A stretch of DNA of 25,127 nt, from assembly GCA_964443225.1 (NCBI GenBank), contig CAYUCC010000075.1:1-25127 (forward strand). Direction: 5' to 3'. This stretch comes from SSC4 sp964443225. GTDB lineage: Bacteria; Chloroflexota; Anaerolineae; SSC4; Amarolineaceae. Each line of letters begins with the position of its first letter. Within the stretch, counting starts at the first letter, position 1. The notes under the pieces are model-generated. The model did no database searches, was not told the DNA's origin, and saw only the letters and a program-made list of their open reading frames with translations. Positions 8,429 through 16,610 of the stretch are shown piece by piece. The translations under genes were made by a program, and so were the position numbers.

Positions 8429-8620
8429 TCGTCTACTTGCTTCCCTTGATTGTCGGCGCCGCATTGCTGCCGGCGTGGATCATTCTTGCGCTGTTCCTGC
8501 TGCTGCGGCGAGGGCGGCGTTCTCAAGGCGCTGGCCTTTGCGGCAGGGGCGATGACGGTGCGCCTCGTACAGGGTATTCTCTTCGGCTATGTCTTCGGTA
8601 CGGCTGCGGGGTGGTTCTGA
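8416..8620 (+). pseudogene. Sap/GAP-type membrane protein, frameshifted fragment
   Basis: ATG 8416 lies 7 bp after GGAG and overlaps the end of the hydrolase remnant. It encodes one strong membrane helix (VIVYLLPLIVGAALLPAWII plus LALFLLL). Near 8505-8515 the coding signal moves to the next frame and continues as GGVLKALAFAAGAMTVRLVQ, ILFGYVFGTAAG, ending at TGA 8618-8620. The combined reading resembles the N-terminal part of the GAP/Sap family of six-helix membrane proteins, which are usually over 200 residues. Only about 68 codons survive, so this is a frameshifted and 3'-truncated remnant. Confidence 0.6.
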
Positions 8621-8642
8621 ACAATAATAAACTCCACGCCGA

Positions 8643-8686
8643 CATGGGATCGGCGGATGCCCACGCAGTCATTCGCTGATCCCATG
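8643..8686. repeat. Imperfect inverted repeat
   Basis: CATGGGATCGGCG (8643-8655) and CGCTGATCCCATG (8674-8686) pair at 12 of 13 positions around an 18-nt loop. It lies in the 187-bp gap before the MFS gene and just after the Sap remnant. No T-run follows. Apart from this repeat I see nothing in the gap. Confidence 0.4.
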
Positions 8687-8807
8687 CCCGAATCTGTTTA
8701 CTGAACCGCCGTCTGCTCACGACCTTCGCGGCACTTATCGCACCCTATCGGCACCAGTATCGACGGGCTGAGGCCGGCGCCCCTAACGACTTTTGAGGTA
8801 CACCATC

Positions 8808-10097
8808 ATGATGACCGTCTCGGAAGAATCAGTCGCGGCAACAGATGCCATGCAGAGCTCGGCCATCCTGCAAAAGCTGCGCCTCTGTGTGCTGCTCGCT
8901 TCGCTTCCCTTCGGCATGTTGGTCTTAGGCTTGCCCCTCATCGCCCGCGAGATGGGGGCCAGCGCCCTCGCGACCGGTGGGCTCCTGGCGGTCTACGCGT
9001 TGATGGTCGTTGCGGTCCAGCCCATCGTCGGGTATGGGCTGGACCGCTTCGGCCGGCGGCCTTTTCTGATCGTTGGCCTGTTGGGATACGCCGTCTCGAA
9101 CGCAGTTTTCGTGCTCATCACCGGAGTAGGAAGTCTGTTTGTTGCCCAGTTGGCGCAGGGTGTGGGATCGGGGCTGTTGTGGCTGGCGGTCCTGGCCATC
9201 GTATCCGATCTGTCGCCCGACGACTGCCGCGGCGAGGAATTTGGGCGCCTGGAAGAAGTGGCCTTTCGTGGCATCCTCTTCGGCTCTCTGGTGGGCTTCG
9301 CCGTGCTCTACCTGATCAGTCGCGACGCCTTCGCCGGCGGGTTAACGTTCATCAGCGGCTGGCGCGTGCTCTTCCTCGGGTTCACCGCGGCGACGCTGCT
9401 CGCGGCTGCCATTGCCTGGCGCGGGATCCCCGAATCCCTTGAGCGGAGCGGTCGCGGCGAAAGCCTCGAGGCGGCGCCTGCCATCCCTGAGAATCAACCG
9501 GTTGAGATGGCCGAAAAGTGGCATCTTCCCCGCCAACTGCGCATCCTGCTGGGGATCGTGGTATTGACGGCGATCGCCGCCGGGATCCTCAGCCCGATCC
9601 TCATCAAGCACCTCAGTGACAGCGTCTCGGCCGATCTGTTCATCATTGCGCTGGCCCTTCTGCCGGCAGCGATCGCGGGGTCGGTGCTGCCATCGCGCCT
9701 TGGCGGCCTGAGTGACCGTTTCGGGCGGCGCCCGCCGATGATCATCGCACTGCTCTTGAGCGGCCTGGCCGCATTGGCCGTGCCGTTCGTGCGGTCGCTC
9801 TGGCCTTTGGCGCTGCTGTGGGTGATCGAGGCGGCGGCCTTCGCGGCGGCGACGCCCGCCGAGGGGGCGCTGGTGGTGGACATCTCGGGCGACGAGCGAC
9901 AGGGCACGGCGTTAGGATACTACACCGCCGCCGCCGGGCTGGGCGGCGTGATCGGTCCGCTCATGGGCGGTTGGCTGTACGACCGCTTCGCCGCGCTGGG
10001 TGCGTTCGGCATCAGCGCTCTCTTGATGGTGCTCGGCGCCGTGTTGGTTCTGCTGTTCGTGCGCGAGCCGTCACGCACGCAAGCGTCCGCGTTGTGA
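8808..10097 (+). CDS. MFS transporter
   Basis: Major facilitator superfamily protein of 429 residues with about twelve hydrophobic helices in two halves. The motif-A loops between helices 2 and 3 of each half are clear: GYGLDRFGRRPF and GGLSDRFGRRPPM. A central loop rich in charged residues and prolines (about residues 210-235) separates the halves. I chose ATG 8808 because GAGG lies 9 bp upstream; an ATG immediately follows, and a TTG at 8793 is also in frame. The pattern is that of drug/proton antiporter-like (DHA1) MFS proteins. The substrate is unknown and the neighbouring genes are remnants, so context gives no clue. Confidence 0.88.
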   Translation: MMTVSEESVAATDAMQSSAILQKLRLCVLLASLPFGMLVLGLPLIAREMGASALATGGLLAVYALMVVAVQPIVGYGLDRFGRRPFLIVGLLGYAVSNAVFVLITGVGSLFVAQLAQGVGSGLLWLAVLAIVSDLSPDDCRGEEFGRLEEVAFRGILFGSLVGFAVLYLISRDAFAGGLTFISGWRVLFLGFTAATLLAAAIAWRGIPESLERSGRGESLEAAPAIPENQPVEMAEKWHLPRQLRILLGIVVLTAIAAGILSPILIKHLSDSVSADLFIIALALLPAAIAGSVLPSRLGGLSDRFGRRPPMIIALLLSGLAALAVPFVRSLWPLALLWVIEAAAFAAATPAEGALVVDISGDERQGTALGYYTAAAGLGGVIGPLMGGWLYDRFAALGAFGISALLMVLGAVLVLLFVREPSRTQASAL

Positions 10098-10122
10098 GTG
10101 CGGAAGCTCGACCACTCGAACG

Positions 10123-10150
10123 GGAAGTTATTCTATTACAAGCCCTTAGA
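10123..10150. mobile_element. Lone transposon-type end related to the MITE
   Basis: A 28-bp sequence that is the reverse complement of 5218-5245 with a single mismatch. It contains the 17-bp MITE terminal repeat (with that one mismatch) plus the outer TAAGGGC. It directly abuts the DUF1254 remnant, whose coding similarity begins right after it. No partner end is seen nearby. It is best read as the scar of an insertion or deletion by the same element family. Confidence 0.65.
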
Positions 10151-10634
10151 TATGAGGGAGGCTGCCCCACCGTAGAGACCATCCAAAAACTCTACGACCA
10201 GCTCGATGTGCAGCGCGCCGCGCAGGCCTACCTCGACTTCATACCCGCGATGGCGACGCAGGCCTTGCTGGACGCGCACCCGCGCCTACGGGGTCAGCGA
10301 GACCGGGGGCATGATCGTGTACGTCGAGCCGGGCGAGGGCAAGTCGATTGCCACCGGCCTGACCTACAACACGGAAAGCGTCTACGCCAGCCTCAGCCTC
10401 GACCTGAAGCAGACGGGCCCGACCGTCATCGAGGTGCCGCCGAAGGTCCTGGGCATCATCAACGGCGGCTTCATGCGCTACGTGGCGGACCTGGGCAATG
10501 CCGGCCTCGACCGCGGCCAGGGCAGCAAGTACCTCCTTCTGCCGCCGGGATACGAGGGCGACGGCCAGTTGCGCGCCTACTGCCACTGTTGCAGCAGATT
10601 CGGTAATCGCGGTATAATTTCATTCTGGAATTGA
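10145..10634 (+). pseudogene. DUF1254 domain protein, truncated and frameshifted
   Basis: Starting right after the transposon-type end, frame 2 reads GGCPTVETIQKLYDQLDVQR and AAQAYLDFIPAM, typical of the N-terminal part of DUF1254 proteins. Near 10272-10285 the signal shifts to frame 3 and continues as YGVSETGGMIVYVEPGEGKS and then GPTVIEVPPKVLGIINGG, YVADLGNAGLDRGQGSKYLL and LPPGYEGD, the conserved DUF1254 block. Similarity stops near 10562, and a stop follows at 10632-10634. The DUF1214 half that normally follows is missing. It is broken at the 5' end, in the middle and at the 3' end. DUF1254/1214 proteins are of unclear function. Confidence 0.72.
10589..10618 (+). promoter_or_regulatory. 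Candidate sigma70-type promoter
   Basis: TTGCAG (10589-10594) and TATAAT (10613-10618) are separated by 18 bp. They lie at the 3' edge of the DUF1254 remnant and about 90 bp before the VIT remnant and DUF389 gene, which they probably serve. Judged from consensus only. Confidence 0.55.
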
Positions 10635-10710
10635 ATCGTAGGGTTCAAAAAATCGATCTCTGTTCTTCGTCTCTACACAACGAAAGCAAAGTGACCCTAT
10701 TGTGTATTTT

Positions 10711-11055
10711 ATGGAGCCTATCAGTCAGCGTCAGGTCCTCTACTCGGACGTTCTGGAGCACCTGCGCAACAGCCAGCCGCGCCCCGTGGGATTTCAGCGC
10801 GACGACCTCATCGAGGCATTGGGTTCGGCGTCGATCGCCGTGGTGGCCATTGTCCCGTCGCTGGTGCCGCTCTGGCTGCTGCGCGATGACCCCCTGCCGG
10901 CGATGCGCATCTCCGATGTCGTGTCTTTCATCATGTTGTTCGTTTTGGGCTACCGTTGGGGCACCTACACAGGGTCCAATCCGTGGAAAACCGGCGCGCT
11001 GCTCTTTTTTGCCGGCGTCATTCTGATGGCGATTGCCATTCCGTTGGGTGGGTAA
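10711..11055 (+). CDS. VIT/CCC1-type transporter, C-terminal half only
   Basis: A 114-residue open frame with about three membrane helices. The segments QRDDLIEALGSASIAVVAIV, RISDVVSFIMLFVLGYRWG, GSNPWKTG and the ending AIAIPLGG look like the last ~90 residues of the VIT1/CCC1 family, whose bacterial members of this type are about 230 residues long. The N-terminal helices and metal-binding loop are missing, and the frame opens only at 10642. It is therefore probably a truncated gene, although a product could still be made. ATG 10711 has no clear Shine-Dalgarno sequence, and GTG 10702 is an alternative. It follows the run of remnants and precedes DUF389 by 24 bp. Confidence 0.6.
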   Translation: MEPISQRQVLYSDVLEHLRNSQPRPVGFQRDDLIEALGSASIAVVAIVPSLVPLWLLRDDPLPAMRISDVVSFIMLFVLGYRWGTYTGSNPWKTGALLFFAGVILMAIAIPLGG

Positions 11056-11079
11056 ATCTCATTTTTTTGAGGAGGTATC

Positions 11080-12099
11080 ATGCAGTCCACTTCCAGTTCG
11101 GTCGACATTGCACGCAAAGTCCGTTTCGATCCGGGCTACCTTCAGGGCTTCGAGGACAAAATGTTCATCGAAGGCCCCCTGACGACGCGCCGCCTGACGA
11201 ACTTCTTCGTGCTGCTGTTGCTGGCCACCGTCATCGCCAACTACGGCTTGCTCTCGGGCTCGGCGGCCACGGTGATTGGTGCCATGATCGTGGCCCCGTT
11301 GATGGGGCCGATCATGGCGACGGCGGCGGCGGTAGTGATGGGTTCCAGCCGCCGCGCCCTGCGCGCCCTGGCATTGGTGGCGGCCGGTGTGGCGGCTGTC
11401 ATTGCGCTGGCCGTAGTGCTGACGTGGATCGTGCCCGACGTGACCATTTCTTTCACGAGCAACGGCGAGCTTGTTTCGCGCATATCGCCTGGTCTGTATG
11501 CATTACTTACAGCGCTCGGTGCCGGTGCCGCGGGTGCCTACATCATGGGACGCGAGGAGATCGCCGATTCGATGGGCGGGGTGGCGATTGCCATCTCCCT
11601 CGTGCCACCCCTGTGTGTCGTCGGCATTGCGCTGTCGCAGGGCGAGTGGGGTGCCGCAGGTGGGGCCATGCTGCTCTTTCTGACCAACTTTTTTGCCATT
11701 CTCCTGGCTGGCGGGGTGGTTTTTCTGCTGAGCGGCCTGGGGCGCCTGGCGATTGCCGACAACCAGGTGCGCATGCGGCGCAATGCCTTTCTGCTCATCG
11801 TCGTCGCCACGATTTTGATCGCCATTCCCTTGTCATTGACCGCCTATCGGGCCGTGGTCGACGCCTTTGACAGCCAGGCAGCCACCGACGTTGCCGAGCA
11901 GTGGTTGTCGGGCACGGATCAGCAGCTGGTAGGTATCGAAGTGAACGATCGCCTGGTGCGAGTCACCGTCGAAGGCAGCGGCGAGCTGCGGCCGCTGCGC
12001 GACCTGGCCAACAGCCTGGCCAGCACCCTCGATCGCACCGTCATCGTCAGTTTGCGCACGATTCCCGCCCAATACGAGACCTCTTCCGGGAGCCAATAA
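11080..12099 (+). CDS. DUF389 domain membrane protein
   Basis: A 339-residue integral membrane protein of the DUF389 family. After a short cytoplasmic N-terminus come several helices with the conserved blocks GSAATVIGAMIVAPLMGPIM (about residues 60-80), GREEIADSMGGVAIAISLVP and LFLTNFFAILLAGG. The C-terminal ~85 residues are soluble (VEVNDRL-type beta/alpha fold). A very strong GAGGAGGT Shine-Dalgarno sequence at 11069-11076 fixes ATG 11080. The family has no firmly established biochemical role. It is probably in an operon with the following glycosyltransferase, whose start is 5 bp after its stop. Confidence 0.88.
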   Translation: MQSTSSSVDIARKVRFDPGYLQGFEDKMFIEGPLTTRRLTNFFVLLLLATVIANYGLLSGSAATVIGAMIVAPLMGPIMATAAAVVMGSSRRALRALALVAAGVAAVIALAVVLTWIVPDVTISFTSNGELVSRISPGLYALLTALGAGAAGAYIMGREEIADSMGGVAIAISLVPPLCVVGIALSQGEWGAAGGAMLLFLTNFFAILLAGGVVFLLSGLGRLAIADNQVRMRRNAFLLIVVATILIAIPLSLTAYRAVVDAFDSQAATDVAEQWLSGTDQQLVGIEVNDRLVRVTVEGSGELRPLRDLANSLASTLDRTVIVSLRTIPAQYETSSGSQ

Positions 12100-12104
12100 C
12101 CGCC

Positions 12105-12818
12105 ATGCCAACCCAGGTACCAACCCCGCGCCTTGCCCTGATTCCGGCCTACAACGAGGCCCAACGCATCGGGCCGGTCGTCACGGGGGTCCTGGCCCAC
12201 CTTCCAGTGCTCGTCGTCGACGATGGCTCGCGCGACGAGACGGTGCAGGTGGCCGAGACAGCCGGAGCGACCGTGCTGCGCCAGGTGCCCAACCAGGGCA
12301 AAGGGGCGGCCCTGCGCGCCGGCATGCGCTGGGCGCTGGAGGCCGGCTGCACGGCGGTGATCACCCTCGACGCCGATGGCCAGCACGACCCGGCCGAGCT
12401 GCCGAAGTTCCTGGAGAAGTTCGCCGCGACGGGTGCCGACCTGGTCATCGGCAGCCGCAACTTCGAGCACATGCCGCTCGTCCGCCGCATCGCTAACACC
12501 CTCGGTCGCTGGAGTTTCTCCTGGGCGGTGGGGCAGCCGATCCAGGACAACCAATCGGGTTACCGGTTACTCAGCCGGCGTATGATGGAAACCGTGATTA
12601 CGAGCCAGGAGCAGGGCTTCGAGTTCGAGGTGGAAATGATCACCACCTGCCTGCGTCGCGGCTACACCCTGGAATGGGTGCCGATCCGCACGATCTACGC
12701 CGGCGAAAGCAGTCACATCCGACCCTGGCAGCACGCCACGAACTATGTCCGTATCGTGCGCCAGGCGCGGGTGGCGATGAGGGGGAGTACGGAGTACGGA
12801 GTAGGGAGTAGGGAGTAG
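12105..12818 (+). CDS. Family 2 glycosyltransferase (DPM1/DPG synthase-like)
   Basis: A 237-residue GT-A fold enzyme using a nucleotide sugar, probably with a polyprenyl-phosphate acceptor. Motifs are IPAYNEAQRIG at the N-terminus, LVVDDGSRDET (nucleotide Asp), NQGKGAALRAGM and TLDADGQHDP (metal DxD equivalent). DLVIGSRN and a QDNQSGYRLLSRR block follow, typical of the dolichyl-phosphate-mannose-synthase-like branch. The C-terminal helix pair of some homologues is absent. ATG 12105 is chosen because homologues begin just there. The last eleven codons run through a 7-bp tandem repeat and end in its fifth copy, so the C-terminus has apparently been rewritten by repeat expansion; the catalytic domain seems intact. 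Confidence 0.87.
   Translation: MPTQVPTPRLALIPAYNEAQRIGPVVTGVLAHLPVLVVDDGSRDETVQVAETAGATVLRQVPNQGKGAALRAGMRWALEAGCTAVITLDADGQHDPAELPKFLEKFAATGADLVIGSRNFEHMPLVRRIANTLGRWSFSWAVGQPIQDNQSGYRLLSRRMMETVITSQEQGFEFEVEMITTCLRRGYTLEWVPIRTIYAGESSHIRPWQHATNYVRIVRQARVAMRGSTEYGVGSRE
12784..12818. repeat. Five tandem 7-bp units (GGAGTAC/GGAGTAG)
   Basis: Units start at 12784, 12791, 12798, 12805 and 12812: two of GGAGTAC, then three of GGAGTAG. Because 7 is not a multiple of 3, the repeat cycles through frames and supplies the TAG stop of the glycosyltransferase in its last unit. Confidence 0.9.
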
Positions 12819-12820
12819 GG

Positions 12821-12977
12821 GGGAACGGATGGGAACGGATTACTGTCAACGGATTCGAGGAACGGATTGAACGGATGATTGGAACGGATTGGAACGGATT
12901 AGGAACGGATGGCTGTCAACGGATTCGGGGAACGGATTGAACGGATTGAACGGATGGGAACGGATTGAACGGATTGC
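12821..12977. repeat. AACGGAT short-repeat array
   Basis: I count fourteen copies of AACGGAT, mostly as GAACGGATT or GGAACGGAT with irregular 1-9 nt spacing. A longer block containing CTGTCAACGGATTCG occurs twice (about 12843 and 12913), so the array has a higher-order duplication. It lies in the convergent gap between the glycosyltransferase and the CSLREA protein gene. It is not a CRISPR array: the units are too short and the spacers are not unique. Confidence 0.85.
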
Positions 12978-13041
12978 TGGCTGCTCCGACATCTGGTGGT
13001 CAGGTGGGTTGGACCAAGTCCCTTGCAGATGGGTCGATTGG

Positions 13042-13108
13042 CCACAAAGCACACGAAGCATACACACAAAAAATACGGAAATCTGTGTGCTCTCTGTGTG
13101 CTTTGTGG
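13042..13108. repeat. Inverted repeat CCACAAAGCACAC
   Basis: A 13-bp perfect inverted pair (13042-13054 and 13096-13108) around 41 nt, extended imperfectly inward by further CACAC/GTGTG pairing. It lies between two convergent genes and could fold into a bidirectional terminator-like stem. The CCACAAAG-type sequence also resembles short repeats scattered between genes in several environmental phyla. The remaining bases of the 12819-13151 gap (about 12978-13041 and 13109-13151) hold nothing I recognise. Confidence 0.65.
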
Positions 13109-13151
13109 TTAGCACGGAGCGCGCGGTGGCTGTGGGAGCCAGCCAGACGCG

Positions 13152-16100
13152 TTACGTTCCAAATGCCGCAGCAACCAGCATGATGTCCAGCATGTCGATG
13201 TCGCTGCTGCAGTCGAGGTCGTACGCCGGGTCGTAGCTGCCGGGGTTGTTCCAGCGGTTGGCCACCAAGGTGATGTCGGTGACGTCGACGTCGTTGTCGT
13301 TGTCGACATCGGGATCGGCGCAGGCGGCCTGGGCGCACAACGAGAACTCCGAGGAGTTGCCGGTGGGGTCCATGGCCGTGGCCGTGACGTACTCACCGCT
13401 GTTCAGCCCGCTCAGGGTGTGCGTGAAGTTCAGCACGCCCGCACCATTGCTCGTGCCGGTATAGGTGCTGAGGAATTCCTGCCCCTCACCGTAGCCCGAC
13501 GCATCACACTGCGCGCTGCGGAAGAAGTCGATCTTGAACTCGGTGTTGGCGGTGCTCTCCAGGGTACCGTTAGCGACGCCCGTGCCCGCGCTGACGCTGG
13601 TGAGGACGGGGAAGTTCTGCAGTCCATTGCCGCCCGTGTCGGGATCACCGGGGCCGTCGTTCGGGGTGACGCCGTCGTTGTTGAGATCGATGCCCAGACC
13701 GGTATTTTGGTAGATGCTGTTGGTGCGGATGCGGTTCATCTGGCCGTTCGTCAGCACCAGGACACCCCCCTGCGCATTGAACCGGATCGTATTGTCGGTC
13801 ACGCGGTTGTCGCTGGAGAGGTTGAAACGCACGCCGGCCCCGCTGTTGGGCAGCGACGCGCCGCCGGAACTCAACCCGATCGTGTTGTAACGAATGGTGT
13901 TATCGCTGGCGCCGCTCTGCACCAACACGCCGTGTCCGTCGTTGCCCGCAATCAGGTTGCCGTAGTTGGCATTGGTGCCCCCGACCGTATTGCTGGTGGC
14001 GTTGTCGATAATGACGCCGGCGTTGGTATTGCCACGGTCGGTGGTACCCGCCTCGTTGGTGCCGATGTAATTCCCACGCACCTTATTGCTGCTGGCACTG
14101 TTGCGGATCTCGACGCCAAACTGGCTGTTGCCCGAGATGATGTTGCGTTTGCCCGCGCTGTTGCCGCCGATCGTATTGTCCACACCGCCGTCGATTTCCA
14201 CACCGTTGGCACCGTTGGCCACCGCCGCGGCACCCGCCACGCCGAGACCGATGATGTTGCCCTGGACGTAGTTGCCCGTCGCCGCGCTGCCCGCCAGCTC
14301 GACGCCCGACCCCAGGTTGCCGGAGAGGATATTGCGCAGCTCAAAACCATCACCGCCGATGCGGTTGTTGGCACCCGTCACGTGCACCCCGTCCAGCCCG
14401 TTCGGGGCAGCCGTGCTGCCGCCGCTGGTGACCCCGATGAAGTTGCAGGTGATGTCGTTGTTGTTGCTGGAGACACGAATGCCGTGACCGTCGAACTCGT
14501 TGATGACCAGCCCCTTGATGCTGCTGCGATTGCTTCCGGTGGCCAGGTGCAGCCCATCGACGCCCGCGGTCAGGTCACCCTTCAGCACGACGTTCAAGAC
14601 GGCGGGACCAGTATCAGAACCGCAGTAGGCGCCGTCCTGGGCGGTAACCGCATCGATGACCACCGGCACGGTGATGTCCGGCAACGCGCTGGTCGGGCGC
14701 ACCGTGCCGCCACCAATGCCCAGGTCGAATTCGATACCGTACGGCCCGCCGCCTAAGGCGTTGACCTCCTGGATGGCGGCGCGCAGCGTGCAGTCGGTCG
14801 ATGCGCCGGTGATGTCGCAGGCCCCATCGCCGGGTGTTTGGTCACCGGTATCGGTGGTTGAATCGATCACGAACGTCGCCTGGGTCACCAGCGTACAGAG
14901 TGAAAACTCCGAAGTGCTCTCGTCCGAGGCCGTGGCGGTCGTCACCACGTAGTTCCCCAGGGCCGGCGCATTGCTCAACGTCGTATCGATCGTTGCGTAG
15001 CCCAAGGCATCGGTCGTGACGTTGATCGAACCCAGGTAGGTTTTGCCCTCGCCGTAGCCCGAGTCATCGCAGGTGTCATTCTCGTAGAAGTCGACCGTGT
15101 AATCGATACTGCCGCGGGTCACCAGCAGGCCATACATGTAACCGCTGTTGCGGGCATAGATCAGACCGGGATAGTTTTGATAGTCGTTGGGGCCGGCGTC
15201 GGCGTCGCCCGCACCGTCGTTGAGCGTCACGCCGCCGCTGGCATTGCTGGTGAGGTCGATGCCCAGGTCGGTGTTGCTGTGGATGCTGTTGGCGCGGAAG
15301 CTGTTGCCGTTGGTGCTGAAGCCCTGGTAGCCACAGCAGTACTGGTGCCAGATACCGGCGTCGTTGAAGGCGATCGTATTGCCATCATTCGGCTGGCCGA
15401 TGCGCGTATTATTGACGTTTTCGTCGAGATAGATGCCTTTGCCGCCGTTGCCCAGCGCAGAAGTGCCGTTGAGCTGCACACCGATCTTATTGTTCAGGAT
15501 GGTCACACCATCGGCCCCGTCGATGTAGATGCCGTGCGAGGAGTTGCCCGAAATCAGGTTGCCCTCGGTGACCAGCCCTCCACCAATCGTCACGTTGGTG
15601 GCATTCTCCCACACCTGGATGCCGTAACTGTTGGCAATGGCACTCGTGCCCGACACGTGCGGCCCGATAAAGTTGTTGACGATATCGACGTCATTGCCGT
15701 CGACAGTGATCCCATAGACGTTGCCCGAAAGCAGGTTGCGCTCCGCACTCGCAGTGCCACCGATCACCACCGTGTTGGCGCTGTCGACAACCCGCACACC
15801 GGTACCGTTTCCCACATCCAGGGTGCCCGCGGAGCTCGTGCCAATGTAGTTACCCTGGATGGTGGTGCTGCTGGCATTGTCCACCTGCACACCGGCCGAT
15901 CCGGGGCCGTTGCCTGAGATCACGTTACGATCGGCATAGCTGGTGCCGCCTACTGTGTTGCTGCTGCCCTGCCAAACCATCACACCGGCTTCGTCGTTGG
16001 GGATGGGCGTAACCCCGTCGGCGCCAACACCGATATGGCTGCATTCCACCGTATGGCCATCACCATCCAGCCAGACGCCGTAACCAAAGCCGCCAATGGC

Positions 16101-16610
16101 AACCCCTCGGATCGTGCTGCCGCTGGGTGCCGAGGCATTGCGCCACAGGTTCAGCCCATCACTAAACACGGTCGGTACGTTGGTACCATCGATGACAATC
16201 TTGATGTTGGCCGGGACGGTCGAAGTAGGACACGTGGCGCCGAACTCGGTCGTGCCATCGATCACCACGGCGCGCTCCAAACGCGGCAGCTCGGAATAGA
16301 CCAGGATCGTGTGCGGGCCGGCGCCGGTGATGTTGAAGTGAATGTTGTGCGGGCCGCTGGCGAAGCCGTAGTTGTTGACCTCCTGGATGGCGGCACGCAG
16401 CGTGCACGACCCAAAGGCGGTGGCGCAGACACCGTTCAGCAGGAGATCGGGGAAGTCATCGGTGCTGTTGACGGTGAAGGTCACTGCGGGGACGTCGGTT
16501 TGGGCATCGACGGGGTTGGCCAGGGCAGTCGCTCCAACGCCAGCAAGCAGCACGATCATCGAAACAAGGATGATCAGGCGCAGGGGGAAACGGTGGAAGG
16601 CACGCGTCAT
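13152..16610 (-). CDS. Secreted CSLREA / parallel beta-helix protein with dockerin-like C-terminus
   Basis: A 1152-residue exported protein. Residues 1-31 form a signal peptide (basic N-terminus, hydrophobic core, ALA-type cleavage). CSLREA-type repeats occur at about 43-80 (CTLRAAIQEVNN) and again near 575-620 (DCTLRAAIQEVN). The bulk is a right-handed parallel beta-helix built from repeats such as IGGTASAERNLLSGN and VGGTSYADRNVISGN. The last ~55 residues contain two Asp/Asn-rich loops (DVDNDNDVDVTDI and DLDCSSDIDMLDI) resembling a type I dockerin or EF-hand pair. AAGGAGG 8 bp before ATG 16610 decides the start; the open frame upstream is spurious. The likely role is at the cell surface or extracellular, adhesive or polysaccharide-related, with calcium-binding loops. 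No enzyme active site was identified. Confidence 0.88.
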   Translation of the reverse strand: MTRAFHRFPLRLIILVSMIVLLAGVGATALANPVDAQTDVPAVTFTVNSTDDFPDLLLNGVCATAFGSCTLRAAIQEVNNYGFASGPHNIHFNITGAGPHTILVYSELPRLERAVVIDGTTEFGATCPTSTVPANIKIVIDGTNVPTVFSDGLNLWRNASAPSGSTIRGVAIGGFGYGVWLDGDGHTVECSHIGVGADGVTPIPNDEAGVMVWQGSSNTVGGTSYADRNVISGNGPGSAGVQVDNASSTTIQGNYIGTSSAGTLDVGNGTGVRVVDSANTVVIGGTASAERNLLSGNVYGITVDGNDVDIVNNFIGPHVSGTSAIANSYGIQVWENATNVTIGGGLVTEGNLISGNSSHGIYIDGADGVTILNNKIGVQLNGTSALGNGGKGIYLDENVNNTRIGQPNDGNTIAFNDAGIWHQYCCGYQGFSTNGNSFRANSIHSNTDLGIDLTSNASGGVTLNDGAGDADAGPNDYQNYPGLIYARNSGYMYGLLVTRGSIDYTVDFYENDTCDDSGYGEGKTYLGSINVTTDALGYATIDTTLSNAPALGNYVVTTATASDESTSEFSLCTLVTQATFVIDSTTDTGDQTPGDGACDITGASTDCTLRAAIQEVNALGGGPYGIEFDLGIGGGTVRPTSALPDITVPVVIDAVTAQDGAYCGSDTGPAVLNVVLKGDLTAGVDGLHLATGSNRSSIKGLVINEFDGHGIRVSSNNNDITCNFIGVTSGGSTAAPNGLDGVHVTGANNRIGGDGFELRNILSGNLGSGVELAGSAATGNYVQGNIIGLGVAGAAAVANGANGVEIDGGVDNTIGGNSAGKRNIISGNSQFGVEIRNSASSNKVRGNYIGTNEAGTTDRGNTNAGVIIDNATSNTVGGTNANYGNLIAGNDGHGVLVQSGASDNTIRYNTIGLSSGGASLPNSGAGVRFNLSSDNRVTDNTIRFNAQGGVLVLTNGQMNRIRTNSIYQNTGLGIDLNNDGVTPNDGPGDPDTGGNGLQNFPVLTSVSAGTGVANGTLESTANTEFKIDFFRSAQCDASGYGEGQEFLSTYTGTSNGAGVLNFTHTLSGLNSGEYVTATAMDPTGNSSEFSLCAQAACADPDVDNDNDVDVTDITLVANRWNNPGSYDPAYDLDCSSDIDMLDIMLVAAAFGT

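Noticed and set aside
12821..12977. CRISPR array
   Set aside because: Repeat units are about 7-10 nt, spacing is irregular, no unique 30-40-nt spacers and no cas genes.
13419..14756. Long plus-strand open frame opposite the CSLREA gene
   Set aside because: It is antisense to repeats of the beta-helix gene; its product is low-complexity Val/Ala/Asp-rich with no family features.
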